Origin: Ancylobacter rudongensis
GTDB taxonomy: Bacteria > Pseudomonadota > Alphaproteobacteria > Rhizobiales > Xanthobacteraceae
DNA length: 64,000 nt
Direction of reading: 5' to 3'
NCBI RefSeq assembly: GCF_900100155.1
Contig: NZ_FMTP01000001.1
Coordinates: 186,001-250,000 of the forward strand
The position numbers and the translations under genes were made by a program. Below are positions 15,840 to 24,141 of this stretch, piece after piece. How positions within the stretch are numbered: the first letter of the stretch is position 1; the number at the start of each line of letters is the position of its first letter. The notes under the pieces are model-generated. The model did not search any database. It was not told the DNA's origin and worked only from the letters and a program-made list of their open reading frames with translations.

Positions 15840-16540
15840 ACACCCCCATCCTTTCCGTCTCTGGCGTGTCCAAGACCTTCATCCTGCACCTGCGCGAAGG
15901 GGCGCGGCTGCCTGTGGTGAACGGCGCCGGCTTCGACCTCTACGCCGGCGAATGCGTGGCGCTCGGCGGGCCCTCGGGCGCGGGCAAAAGCTCGCTGTTG
16001 AAGATGGTCTACGGCAATTACCGCGTCGACGAAGGCACGATCCGGGTGCGGGACGGCGAGGAGATGGTCGACGTCGCCTCCACCTCGCCGCGCCGGCTGA
16101 TCAAGCTGCGCGACACCGCCATGGGCTATGTCAGCCAGTTCCTGCGGGTGATCCCCCGCGTCGGCGCCCGCGACGTGGTAGCCGAGCCGCTGATCCATGA
16201 CGGCGTGCCGCCAGAGGAAGCGGTGGCGCGGGCCGGCGCCCTGCTCGCCCGGCTGAACCTGCCGGAGCGGCTGTGGAACCTGCCGCCCGCCACCTTCTCG
16301 GGCGGCGAGCAGCAGCGGGTGAACATCGCGCGTGGGCTGATCGCCCATCGCCCGCTGCTGTTGATGGACGAGCCGACCGCCTCGCTCGACGCCGCCAACC
16401 GCAACGTGGTGGTGGAGCTGATCGCCGAGAAGAAGCGGGCCGGCGTCGCCATTCTCGGCATCTTCCACGATGCCGAGGTGCGCGAGGCCGCCTGCGACCG
16501 GGTGATCGATGTGACCGAGTTCGGCAGGGTCGCGGCGTGA
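15836..16540 (+). CDS. phnL: Phosphonate C-P lyase ABC-type ATPase PhnL
   Basis: A 234-residue ABC ATPase starting MNTPILSVSGVSKTFILHL, with Walker A GPSGAGKSS, signature FSGGEQQRVNIARGL, Walker B LLMDEPTASLD and a C-terminal IFHDAEVREAACDRVIDV typical of PhnL (LolD-like). PhnL joins PhnGHI in forming the ribose-5-triphosphate phosphonate. The ATG at 15836 has GGAAGAG 8 bases upstream; an in-frame ATG six codons earlier lacks one. It follows the repeat-filled spacer and precedes phnM by 19 bp. Confidence 0.95.
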   Translation: MNTPILSVSGVSKTFILHLREGARLPVVNGAGFDLYAGECVALGGPSGAGKSSLLKMVYGNYRVDEGTIRVRDGEEMVDVASTSPRRLIKLRDTAMGYVSQFLRVIPRVGARDVVAEPLIHDGVPPEEAVARAGALLARLNLPERLWNLPPATFSGGEQQRVNIARGLIAHRPLLLMDEPTASLDAANRNVVVELIAEKKRAGVAILGIFHDAEVREAACDRVIDVTEFGRVAA

Positions 16541-16559
16541 GCTGCGGCAGAGTGAGGGA

Positions 16560-17702
16560 ATGATGAGCGAGACCGTCTACGCCAATGCGCGGCTGGTGCT
16601 GGAGGAGGTGGTGATCGAGGGCCACCTCGTCGTGCGCGACGGCCTGATCGCGGAGATCGGCACCGGGGCGGCGCCGCGCGCGGCGCTCGACATGGGCGGC
16701 GACTATGTGCTGCCGGGCTTTGTCGAGCTGCACACCGACCATGTCGAGGGCCATCTCTATCCGCGCCCGCGCGTCACCTGGAACGCCTTCGCCGCCGTGA
16801 CCGCCTATGACGCGCAGATCGCCGCCTCCGGCATCACCACCGTGTTCGATTCGCTGCGGGTCTGGCCCGACAAGCGGGCGGTGGGCATGGATGGCGACGC
16901 GCCGCTGCTCGCCGCCACGGTGCGCGAGGCGGGGGCGGCCGGCGTGCTGCGGGCGGAACATTTCGTGCATCTGCGCTGCGAAGTGACGGCCGATGGCGTG
17001 GTGGAGGAAGCGGCCGCGCTGATGGAGAGCGAAGGGGTGCGGCTGATCTCGCTGATGGACCACACGCCCGGGCAGCGCCAGTTCATGACCGAGGCGCAGT
17101 TCCGCAGCTACTATAAGAAGAAGAGCGGCATGAGCGATGCCGATCTCGACATCATCGTCGCCGACCGGCAGGACGCGCATGCCCGCTTCGCCCGGCCCAA
17201 CCGCGCCCGGCTGGTGGAAATGGCGCGCGGGCAGGGCATCGTGCTGGCGAGCCATGACGACGCCACCGACGAACATGTGGCGGAGGCGATCGGGGATGGC
17301 GTCGCCATCGCCGAGTTCCCCACCACCGACGGCGCGGCCGACGGCTCGCACAAAGCCGGCATCCGCGTGCTGATGGGGGCGCCGAACATCGTGCGCGGCG
17401 GCTCGCACACCGGCAATGTCGCCGCCGAGAGCCTGGCGCGGCGCGGCGTGCTCGATATCCTCTCCTCCGACTATGTGCCGGGCAGCCTGCTGCTGGCCGC
17501 CTTCGACCTGCCGAACCGTGTGCCGGCCATCACCCTGCCGCAGGCGGTGGCGATGGTCAGCGCCAATCCGGCGGCGGCGGCGGGGCTCACCGATCGCGGC
17601 CGGCTGGCGCCGGGGCTGCGCGCCGATTTCATCCGCGTCTCGGCGGCCGGGGCCGGCCCGGCGGCGCGGGCGGTGTGGCGGCAGGGGGAGCGGATCTCGT
17701 GA
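16560..17702 (+). CDS. phnM: Alpha-D-ribose 1-methylphosphonate 5-triphosphate diphosphatase PhnM
   Basis: A 380-residue amidohydrolase-fold enzyme. Metal-binding and family motifs are visible: GFVELHTDHVEGHLYPRPRV near residues 55-75, ITTVFDSLRVWP, LISLMDHTPGQRQF near 165, VLASHDDATDEHV near 230 and DILSSDYVPGSLLLAAF near 305. It removes pyrophosphate from the triphosphate phosphonate before PhnJ acts. Two adjacent ATGs (16560 and 16563) follow GTGAGGG. Its stop overlaps the GTG start of phnN. Confidence 0.95.
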   Translation: MMSETVYANARLVLEEVVIEGHLVVRDGLIAEIGTGAAPRAALDMGGDYVLPGFVELHTDHVEGHLYPRPRVTWNAFAAVTAYDAQIAASGITTVFDSLRVWPDKRAVGMDGDAPLLAATVREAGAAGVLRAEHFVHLRCEVTADGVVEEAAALMESEGVRLISLMDHTPGQRQFMTEAQFRSYYKKKSGMSDADLDIIVADRQDAHARFARPNRARLVEMARGQGIVLASHDDATDEHVAEAIGDGVAIAEFPTTDGAADGSHKAGIRVLMGAPNIVRGGSHTGNVAAESLARRGVLDILSSDYVPGSLLLAAFDLPNRVPAITLPQAVAMVSANPAAAAGLTDRGRLAPGLRADFIRVSAAGAGPAARAVWRQGERIS

Positions 17703-18280
17703 GCGAGCAAGCGATAGCGGCGGCGGGCGTGGACGGAAAGCTCGGCCCCGGCCTGCTGGTGCTGGTGGTCGGCCCCTCCGGCGCCGGCAAGGACACGCTG
17801 CTCGCCTATGCCCGCGACAAGCTGGCCGGGCGCGCCGACATACGCTTCGCCCGCCGCCGCATCACCCGGCCCACCGACGCCACCGAGGACCATGTGAGCG
17901 TGGACGCCGCCGCCTTTACCGAGGCGCTGGCGCAGGGCCGCTTTCCGCTGCACTGGCAGGCCAATGGGCTGAGCTACGCTTTGGGCGAGGAAGTGGCGCA
18001 GGATATTTCGGCCGGCCGCATCGTCGTCGCCAATGGCTCGCGCGCGGCGGTGGCGGAAGCGCGGGCGCGCTTTGCCCGGGTGAAGCTGGTGCATGTCACC
18101 GCCCCGACCGAGCTGCTGGCGGCCCGCATCGCCGCCCGCGGCCGCGAGAGCGCCGGGGACGTGCTGGCCCGGCTGAAGCGCGAGCCGCCGCTCGACGCCC
18201 CGCCGGACCTCACCGTGCTGAATGTCGGCGCGGTGGAGACCGCCGGTGAAACGCTGGCGGGGTTTTTGGGCGGGCTGTAG
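17699..18280 (+). CDS. phnN: Ribose 1,5-bisphosphokinase PhnN
   Basis: A 193-residue guanylate-kinase-like protein with a P-loop VVGPSGAGKDT near residue 25, followed by RRRITRPTDATEDHVSV and HWQANGLSYALG, as in PhnN. It converts ribose 1,5-bisphosphate to PRPP, linking C-P lyase output to nucleotide metabolism. It begins at GTG 17699, which overlaps the phnM stop (GTGA); the longer upstream frame is not needed. It is the last gene of the phn operon, and no phnCDE transporter or phnO follows. Confidence 0.93.
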   Translation: MSEQAIAAAGVDGKLGPGLLVLVVGPSGAGKDTLLAYARDKLAGRADIRFARRRITRPTDATEDHVSVDAAAFTEALAQGRFPLHWQANGLSYALGEEVAQDISAGRIVVANGSRAAVAEARARFARVKLVHVTAPTELLAARIAARGRESAGDVLARLKREPPLDAPPDLTVLNVGAVETAGETLAGFLGGL

Positions 18281-18306
18281 CGCGCAGGCCGGGGGCGCTC
18301 ACGGGT

Positions 18307-18984
18307 CTAGACGTCGGGGGTGAGCACCGTCGGCAGCGGATTTGCGCGCTTGCCCTTGCGGTGGCGGCGCTTGAACTTGCTCTGATATTCGCGCCGCTGT
18401 TTCGTGACCTCGTACAGGACGATGCCGGAACTCGTTCCCAGGTTCAGGCTCTCGATCATGCCGAACATCGGAACGGAGACGCACATCTCGCTGCGCTCGA
18501 CGGCCAGATCGCTGATGCCGGTCGCTTCACTGCCGAACCAGACGGCGAGTTTCGTGTGCGCCGTGTAGTCGCCCTCGTGGAGGAAAAGGCTCGTCTTTCC
18601 CTTCACGTGCGGCGAGGTCACGATCGAGACGAAGCCCTTCTTTTCCAGATGGTCGAAGCACTCCTCCGTGCTGTCGAAGCGCTTGACGAAGGTCCACTTC
18701 ACCGCCGAGACAGACGTGCTGGATATCGAGCGACGTTCCCGCAGTTCCTGCCAATCGTCCGGCAGCGACCGGCGCGGGTCGACGACATAGACCTTCTCGA
18801 CGCCCAGCGCGTTCACGTTCCGGATGACGGTTCCGATGTTCTTTACATCGGATGGATTCTCCAGAACGGCGATCAGATTCTTGCAACGAAACGGCTTGAT
18901 GTCCTCGGCGCGCTTGCGGACCGATTTCCTCGACGAGGCTTTCTCTTCCATGGCGACCCTGACGGCTTGGTGACCAGCTCCCAT
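18307..18984 (-). CDS. TrmH/SpoU-family RNA methyltransferase
   Basis: A 225-residue protein with the three knotted-methyltransferase motifs: NPSDVKNIGTVIRNVNALG (motif 1), LAVWFGSEATGIS (motif 2) and VPMFGMIESLNLGTSSGIVLYEV (motif 3). These proteins use SAM to 2'-O-methylate a ribose in tRNA or rRNA; the exact site is unknown. The C-terminus is basic (KFKRRHRKGKRANP), as expected for RNA binding. The start at 18984 has GGGGGAG five bases upstream; an internal ATG at 18951 is an alternative. GC content (about 60%) is visibly lower than that of its neighbours, suggesting later acquisition. Confidence 0.85.
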   Translation of the reverse strand: MGAGHQAVRVAMEEKASSRKSVRKRAEDIKPFRCKNLIAVLENPSDVKNIGTVIRNVNALGVEKVYVVDPRRSLPDDWQELRERRSISSTSVSAVKWTFVKRFDSTEECFDHLEKKGFVSIVTSPHVKGKTSLFLHEGDYTAHTKLAVWFGSEATGISDLAVERSEMCVSVPMFGMIESLNLGTSSGIVLYEVTKQRREYQSKFKRRHRKGKRANPLPTVLTPDV

Positions 18985-19166
18985 CTCGCTCCCCCATACA
19001 CCAGGAGACGCGAGCCGATAGGAGGGGCCATCGTTCCACCTGCAGGAAGGAACCGCAAACGCGATTGAAGCCTTGGCGTCGTTTGGGTGGTCGGCGCGCC
19101 ACTCCAAGCATGCCGTAAGAGGTGTGGGAGCGGCGGCTTCGGGTGAAATCCCGTGCCGTCGCCCCG

Positions 19167-19442
19167 CTACTGCCGGTATTGCTGGATGCGCGTGGTGCGC
19201 AGGCCGGCGAGGCCGTGGCGTTCAATCGACGCCTGCCAGGAAAGAAATTCCTCTGTCGTCAATGTATAACGGCTGCAGGCTTCCTCAAGGCTGAGGAGCC
19301 CGCCACGAACGGCGGCAACCACTTCCGCCTTGCGGCGAATGACCCAGCGCCGGGTGTTCGGCGGGGGCAGATCTGCAATGGTCAGCGGACTTCCGTCCGG
19401 CCCGATTACATACTTCACCCTCGGGCGATAGGGTTCTGTCAT
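19167..19442 (-). CDS. sciP: CtrA inhibitor SciP (DUF1153)
   Basis: A 91-residue protein, nearly collinear with Caulobacter SciP: RPRVKYVIGPDGSPLTIADL, RRWVIRRKAEVVAAVRGG, LLSLEEACSRYTL and the C-terminal GLRTTRIQQYRQ. It is a small helix-turn-helix protein that binds CtrA-dependent promoters and blocks CtrA from recruiting RNA polymerase in G1, so it times cell-cycle transcription in alphaproteobacteria. It is a single gene with its own upstream region (19443-19753), which contains a GAATC site that CcrM could methylate. Confidence 0.95.
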   Translation of the reverse strand: MTEPYRPRVKYVIGPDGSPLTIADLPPPNTRRWVIRRKAEVVAAVRGGLLSLEEACSRYTLTTEEFLSWQASIERHGLAGLRTTRIQQYRQ

Positions 19443-19753
19443 GTTTCACTCACTCAATACACACGACCAATGCCGTAAGCATAGCGCTGGAGATTTAAAT
19501 ATTCTCCTAAGCGAATCACGTGTCGGTGAGAGCTAAGTGTTTGCTGCTTCGTTAATATTTGCGAAGGACTTTGTTTACGTTTAATGCCGCAACGGCAATG
19601 GTGCCGGGGCACGCGCGGGAGGAAAGTGTTACCACGCGCGGCGGGCCCTGCCGGGCAGGGTTCATGAAATCGCCGCGGTGGCCTATATAGGGAAGACATC
19701 GCGTCGTTTTTTTGCGCCGCGCCCGTCCTCACGCCGTTTCGCAAGCCCCGCCC
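19443..19753. promoter_or_regulatory. Divergent regulatory region between sciP and mnmA
   Basis: This 311-bp region has no gene. It is markedly AT-richer than the surroundings between about 19470 and 19590. A GANTC site (GAATC, 19513-19517) is present, together with several TTAA tetramers (in ATTTAAAT near 19493 and GTTAAT near 19553), but none is spaced as a full TTAA-N7-TTAA CtrA box. It presumably carries promoters for both genes. No terminator or RNA gene is seen. Confidence 0.55.
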
Positions 19754-20941
19754 ATGATCCGTCTCGACGACACTGACCCCCCCCCCAGCCAGACGCGCGT
19801 CGTGGTCGCGATGTCGGGCGGCGTGGATTCCTCGGTCGTCGCCGCGCTCTACGCGCAGGCCGGCTATGATGTGGTGGGCGTGACGCTGCAACTCTACGAC
19901 CATGGCGAGGCGATGCACCACCGCCCCGGCGCCTGCTGCGCCGGCCAGGACATTTATGACGCCCGCACCGTGGCCGAGAAGCTCGGCATTCCCCATTACG
20001 TGCTCGATTATGAAAGCCGCTTCCGCCACGCGGTGATCGAGCGCTTCGCCGACGCCTATGCCGCCGGCGAGACGCCCATTCCCTGCGTCGACTGCAACCG
20101 CACAGTGAAGTTCCGCGACCTCCTGGAGACCGCCCGCGACCTCGGCGCCGATATTCTCGCCACCGGCCATTATGTCGCCAGCCGCGCGATGGAGAGCGGC
20201 CGGCGCGGGCTGTTCCGCCCGCTCGACGAGAGCCGGGACCAGAGCTATTTCCTCTACGCCACCACCCAGGCGCAGATCGACATGCTGCGCTTTCCGCTGG
20301 GCGAGACCACCAAGCCGGAGGTGCGGGCGCTGGCCGAGAGCTTCGGGCTGAAGGTGGCGGACAAGCCGGACAGCCAGGACATCTGCTTCGTGCCCAATGG
20401 CCACTACACCGCCATTGTCGAGAAGCTGCGCCCCGAGGCGGCCGAGCCGGGCGAGATCGTGCATCTCGACGGGCGGGTGCTGGGCCGCCATGCCGGGGTG
20501 ATGCGTTTCACCATCGGCCAGCGCAAGGGGCTGGGCATCGCCGCCGCCGAACCGCTCTATGTCGTCGGCATCAATGCGGCGCAGCGGCGGGTGGTGGTTG
20601 GCCCCCGCTCGGCGCTCGGCGTCTCCGCCATCCGCATCGACGAGGTGAACTGGCTCGGCGAGGAATCTTTGGAGGATGCCGCCGCCCGCGAGCGCGAGCT
20701 CTATGTGAAGGTGCGCTCGGCCCGCGCCCCGGTGCCGGGCCATCTCGCCCCGGCCGAGGGCGGCGGGGTCGAGGTGCGGCTGCACGGCATCGAGGAAGGC
20801 GTGGCGCCGGGGCAGGCCTGCGTGTTCTACGCCGATGGCGAAGCGGGCACGCGCATGCTCGGCGGTGGGGTGATCCGCCGTTCGGCGGCGCCGTTCACCG
20901 CTTTGACACCTAACGTGGAGATGATGGCACGTTCGGCGTGA
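19754..20941 (+). CDS. mnmA: tRNA-specific 2-thiouridylase MnmA
   Basis: A 395-residue protein with a PP-loop AMSGGVDSS near residue 20, the catalytic pair region [13 protein letters not shown] and SQDICFV (the nucleophilic and persulfide-bearing cysteines), ILATGHYVA and a C-terminal beta-barrel region beginning [12 protein letters not shown]. It thiolates U34 at position 2 in tRNAs for Lys, Glu and Gln, using sulfur relayed from a cysteine desulfurase. It starts at ATG 19754, matching the family length. It is divergent from sciP and is followed by a perfect palindrome and a phospholipid methyltransferase gene. Confidence 0.96.
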   Translation: MIRLDDTDPPPSQTRVVVAMSGGVDSSVVAALYAQAGYDVVGVTLQLYDHGEAMHHRPGACCAGQDIYDARTVAEKLGIPHYVLDYESRFRHAVIERFADAYAAGETPIPCVDCNRTVKFRDLLETARDLGADILATGHYVASRAMESGRRGLFRPLDESRDQSYFLYATTQAQIDMLRFPLGETTKPEVRALAESFGLKVADKPDSQDICFVPNGHYTAIVEKLRPEAAEPGEIVHLDGRVLGRHAGVMRFTIGQRKGLGIAAAEPLYVVGINAAQRRVVVGPRSALGVSAIRIDEVNWLGEESLEDAAARERELYVKVRSARAPVPGHLAPAEGGGVEVRLHGIEEGVAPGQACVFYADGEAGTRMLGGGVIRRSAAPFTALTPNVEMMARSA

Positions 20942-20966
20942 GTCGGCGTTACGCAAGAGCCCTTTC

Positions 20967-20990
20967 CGATCCGGTGACATCACCGGATCG
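20967..20990. repeat. Perfect 11-bp inverted repeat between mnmA and the pmtA-like gene
   Basis: CGATCCGGTGA and TCACCGGATCG are separated by only CA. No T run follows, so it is not a classic terminator; it may be an operator or mRNA hairpin. It is 99 bp before the pmtA-like start. Confidence 0.5.
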
Positions 20991-21088
20991 ATAAGAAAGT
21001 GCGCGAAGATCAGTCAGCTGGAGCCTTTCGCATGGCGAAAAGGCTCGTGGGAACGGGCGCCGGCCCGGCATTGTGCAAGGGGAGCTGC

Positions 21089-21772
21089 ATGAAGACCGAT
21101 CTCGATCACGCCACGGTTCAAGAGGCTTACGCCGGCTGGGCCCCGATCTACGACATCGTGTTCGGCGCCGTGTTCGAGCCCGGCCGCAAGGCGGCACTGC
21201 AGGCGGCGGAGCGGATCGGCGGGCGCATCCTCGATTTCGGCGTCGGCACCGGCTTCGCGCTGCCGGCCTATCGGCGCACCAATCGCCTGGTCGGGGTCGA
21301 CATTTCCGAGCCGATGCTGCGCAAGGCGCATGAGAAGGTGGCAAAGGAAAACCTCACCCATGTCGAGGGCCTGTGCCTGATGGACGGTGCCCATATGGGC
21401 TTCGCCGACAATTCCTTCGACGTGGTGATGGCGCAGTTCGTCATCACCGTGGTGCCGCACCCGGAAGAAACGCTGGACGAAATGGCCCGCGTGCTGAAAC
21501 CCGGCGGCGAGATCATCCTGGTCAACCATCTCGGCGCCGAGGACGGCCCGCGCGCGGTGTTCGAGCGCTGGTTCGCCCGCCGCGCCCGCAAGCTGGGCTG
21601 GCGCCCGGAATTCCAGTTCGCCCGGCTGCACAATTGGGCGGTGCGCAATGGCACGGTGGATTTGCCGGTCAAGCGCGACGTGGCGCTCGGCATGTACACC
21701 ATGGTGCGCTTCCGCAAGCGCAGCGAGGCGGAGATCGCCGCCGCCAGCGAAAGCGTCGCGCTGGCCGGCTGA
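21089..21772 (+). CDS. Phosphatidylethanolamine N-methyltransferase-like SAM-dependent methyltransferase (PmtA, Rhodobacter type)
   Basis: A 227-residue class I methyltransferase starting MKTDLDHATVQEAYAGWAPIYD. SAM-binding motifs are ILDFGVGTGFALP near residue 50, RLVGVDISEPML, and FDVVMAQFVITVVPHPEETL with RVLKPGGEIILVNHLG. The overall pattern (YxxWAPxYD, then FGAVFEPGR) matches the Rhodobacter-type PmtA that methylates phosphatidylethanolamine to phosphatidylcholine at the membrane. A strong ribosome-binding site (AAGGGGAG) supports the start at 21089. Substrate assignment is by family resemblance; a quinone or other methyltransferase is less likely. Confidence 0.8.
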   Translation: MKTDLDHATVQEAYAGWAPIYDIVFGAVFEPGRKAALQAAERIGGRILDFGVGTGFALPAYRRTNRLVGVDISEPMLRKAHEKVAKENLTHVEGLCLMDGAHMGFADNSFDVVMAQFVITVVPHPEETLDEMARVLKPGGEIILVNHLGAEDGPRAVFERWFARRARKLGWRPEFQFARLHNWAVRNGTVDLPVKRDVALGMYTMVRFRKRSEAEIAAASESVALAG

Positions 21773-21845
21773 GGTGGTATTGCGCGGGGGGGGGCGTTAT
21801 CGCCGAGGCTGGCCGCGCCCCGTCACCCCGAGCTTTCCGCAGATC

Positions 21846-23063
21846 ATGGCTTTCCTGTCCCGCCTTGTCACCCGCGCCAGCCTTTCCCTCCTCCTGCTCG
21901 CGCCCGCCCTGCCGGCGCGGGCGCAGCAAGGCGGCGCCGTCGCCGTGACGGGCGGGGTCAGCTACGAATATCTTGAGACCTGGGATGTCGACCGGCTCAA
22001 CGCCGTGCTGACCACGCAGATCCCGGACTTCGCCAAGATCACCGTCGCCTATACGCCGGCGCGCAACGGTGCGAGGCTCTACCGCGTCACCTATCCCAGC
22101 GTCATTCCCGAGCGCGGCAACCGGCCGACCGTGACCACCGGCCTGCTGGCGGTGCCCGACCTGCCCGGCACATCGTTCCCGATGGTCTCCTATCAGCACG
22201 GCACGGTGTACGGGAAACAGGAGGTGCCCTCCTTCATCGCCCAGTCGCCGGAGACGGCGCTGATGGTGGCCCAGTTCGCCGGGCAGGGCTATATCGTCGT
22301 CGGCGCTGATTATTTCGGGCTTGGCCTGTCCACCGAGCCGGAAGGCTACATGGTGAAGGCCAGCCAGCAGCAGGCCACCGCCGACCTGCTGGCGGCGAGC
22401 CGCAGCGTGCTGGAGGCGATGAAGCTCTCCAGCCCGAAACTGTTCCTCGCCGGCTGGTCGCAGGGCGGCTTCGTCACCATGGCGCTGCTGGAGAAGCTGG
22501 AGGCGGACGGCATCGCGGTGAATGCCGCCGCCACCGCCAGCGCGCCGGTCGATGTCTATGTGGCGCTGAGCGGCTTTCTCGACTTTCCCCGCCCGCTGGA
22601 CGCGACCTGGGTGATGTCGCTGTTCATCCTCTCGGCGTTTTCCTACGAGAACTACTACGGCCTGCCCGGGCTGGCGCGGGCGCTGATCGCCGACGAGTAT
22701 TACGAGGTGACGCGCAAGGCCTATGCGCGGGAGGAGTTCAATGTCGCCGACATTCCGACCGACATCACCAAGCTGATCCGCCCCGCCTATTTCGACCCGC
22801 AATACTTCGCCAATTCGGCCTATGGCCGGATCGCGCTGGCCACCAATGCCTATCGCTGGGTGATCAAGACGCCGGTGCGCAACTATTATGGCGAGACCGA
22901 CGAGGTGATCAGCACCGGCCTCGGCCAGCTGGCGCAGACCTATCAGCGGGCGATGGGCGCCGGCAACATGCAGGTGGAGGCGATCTCCACCGGCAAGACC
23001 ACCCATCGCGGCACCTTCGCCACCGCCGTGCCGCAGTGGAAGGCGTGGTTCGACGGCAAGTGA
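21846..23063 (+). CDS. Secreted alpha/beta hydrolase (secretory-lipase/esterase-like)
   Basis: A 405-residue protein with a signal peptide (MAFLSRLVTRASLSLLLLA, cleavage near ARAQQ). The serine nucleophile lies in GWSQGG near residue 205, preceded by GQGYIVVGADYFGLGLS, and a likely catalytic aspartate is in YYGETDEVIS and a histidine in TTHRGTFA near the C-terminus. The fold and motif order match secreted lipase/esterase-type hydrolases exported to the periplasm. Substrate unknown. It starts 73 bp after the PmtA-like gene on the same strand, perhaps in the same transcript. It converges with the next gene. Confidence 0.82.
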   Translation: MAFLSRLVTRASLSLLLLAPALPARAQQGGAVAVTGGVSYEYLETWDVDRLNAVLTTQIPDFAKITVAYTPARNGARLYRVTYPSVIPERGNRPTVTTGLLAVPDLPGTSFPMVSYQHGTVYGKQEVPSFIAQSPETALMVAQFAGQGYIVVGADYFGLGLSTEPEGYMVKASQQQATADLLAASRSVLEAMKLSSPKLFLAGWSQGGFVTMALLEKLEADGIAVNAAATASAPVDVYVALSGFLDFPRPLDATWVMSLFILSAFSYENYYGLPGLARALIADEYYEVTRKAYAREEFNVADIPTDITKLIRPAYFDPQYFANSAYGRIALATNAYRWVIKTPVRNYYGETDEVISTGLGQLAQTYQRAMGAGNMQVEAISTGKTTHRGTFATAVPQWKAWFDGK

Positions 23064-23074
23064 GGGGGGCTCCC

Positions 23075-24043
23075 TCACTCCCACCACACTTCCGGCCCCA
23101 CCGGGACGATGCCGGTCGGGTTGATGGTGGTGTGGCTCTCGTAATAGTGCCGCTTGATGTGGGTGAGGTTGACCGTCGCCTTCACCCCCGGCAAAGCGTA
23201 GAACGCCTTCACATAGCGCGACAGGTTCGGGTAGTCGAAGATCCGGCGGATGTTGCACTTGAAGTGGCCGACATAGACCGGGTCGAAGCGGATCAGTGTG
23301 GTGAACAGGCGGATATCGGCCTCGGTCAGCGCCTCGCCCAGCAGCCAGTCGCGGCCCTCCAGCCGGGCCTCCAGCGCGTCCAGCTCGGTGAACAGGGCGG
23401 TGACCGCCTCCTCATAGGCGTCCTGCGCGGTGGCAAAGCCGGCCTTGTAGACGCCGTTGTTCACCGCGTCATAGACGCGGGCGTTCAACGCATCGATCTC
23501 GCCGGCGAGGGCGGGCGGGTAGTAGTCGTGCCGGTCCTCGGTGAAGGCGGCGAAGGCGGAATTGAGCATGCGGATGATTTCCGCCGACTCGTTGCTGACA
23601 ATGGTGCCGCGCGTCTTGTCCCACAGCACCGGCACGGTGACGCGGCCGGAAAAAGCGGGGTCGGCGGCGAGATAGACCTCATAGAGCCGCTGCTTGCCGA
23701 GCACGGAATCGGTGGTGGCGCCCTCGCTGCGGTGCGCGGCATGGTCGGCGAAGACCCAGCCTTCCCCGCCCATGAACGGGTCGACCACCGAGACGGAGAT
23801 CACCTCTTCCAGACCTTTGAGCGCCCGCATGATCAGGGTGCGGTGGGCCCAGGGGCAGGCGAGCGAGACATAGAGGTGATAGCGCCCCGCTTCCGCCGGA
23901 AAGCCGCCCTCGCCGGAAGGGCCGGGGGCGCCGTCAGCGGTGATCCAGTTGCGGAAGCGCGTCACGGTGCGCTCGAAGCGCCCGCCCGTGCTCTTGGTGT
24001 CGTACCATTTGTCGACCCATTTTCCCTCGACCAGCAGTCCCAT
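23075..24043 (-). CDS. Glutathione S-transferase-family protein (glutathionyl-hydroquinone reductase, YqjG/ECM4 type)
   Basis: A 322-residue protein with the xi-class GST motif ACPWAHRTLIMRALKGLE near residue 60, containing the catalytic cysteine of CPWA. Also visible are VPVLWDKTRGTIVSNESAEIIRML (the cis-proline and glutathione gamma-glutamyl contacts) and C-terminal helical parts including DWLLGEALTEADIRLFTTLIRFDPVYVGHFKCN (positions about 215-250), which is diagnostic. The family reduces glutathionyl-hydroquinones to hydroquinones in the cytoplasm. A good ribosome-binding site (AGGGAGAG) precedes the ATG. Confidence 0.9.
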   Translation of the reverse strand: MGLLVEGKWVDKWYDTKSTGGRFERTVTRFRNWITADGAPGPSGEGGFPAEAGRYHLYVSLACPWAHRTLIMRALKGLEEVISVSVVDPFMGGEGWVFADHAAHRSEGATTDSVLGKQRLYEVYLAADPAFSGRVTVPVLWDKTRGTIVSNESAEIIRMLNSAFAAFTEDRHDYYPPALAGEIDALNARVYDAVNNGVYKAGFATAQDAYEEAVTALFTELDALEARLEGRDWLLGEALTEADIRLFTTLIRFDPVYVGHFKCNIRRIFDYPNLSRYVKAFYALPGVKATVNLTHIKRHYYESHTTINPTGIVPVGPEVWWE

Positions 24044-24141
24044 GCGCGCTCTCCCTGTGTTTCCCTGACAATAGGGCGCGGGGCTGATGAGGCCAGTTTT
24101 CCCGTTTGCACGCCGGGCAGGGCGCTCTTGCGCAGATGCCG

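Noticed and set aside
14555-16468. Long minus-strand frame opposite phnJ, phnK and phnL
   Set aside because: Antisense shadow; the three plus-strand genes carry intact catalytic motifs.
19490-19560. CtrA boxes upstream of sciP
   Set aside because: TTAA tetramers occur but no pair is correctly spaced by seven bases; only half-sites are visible.
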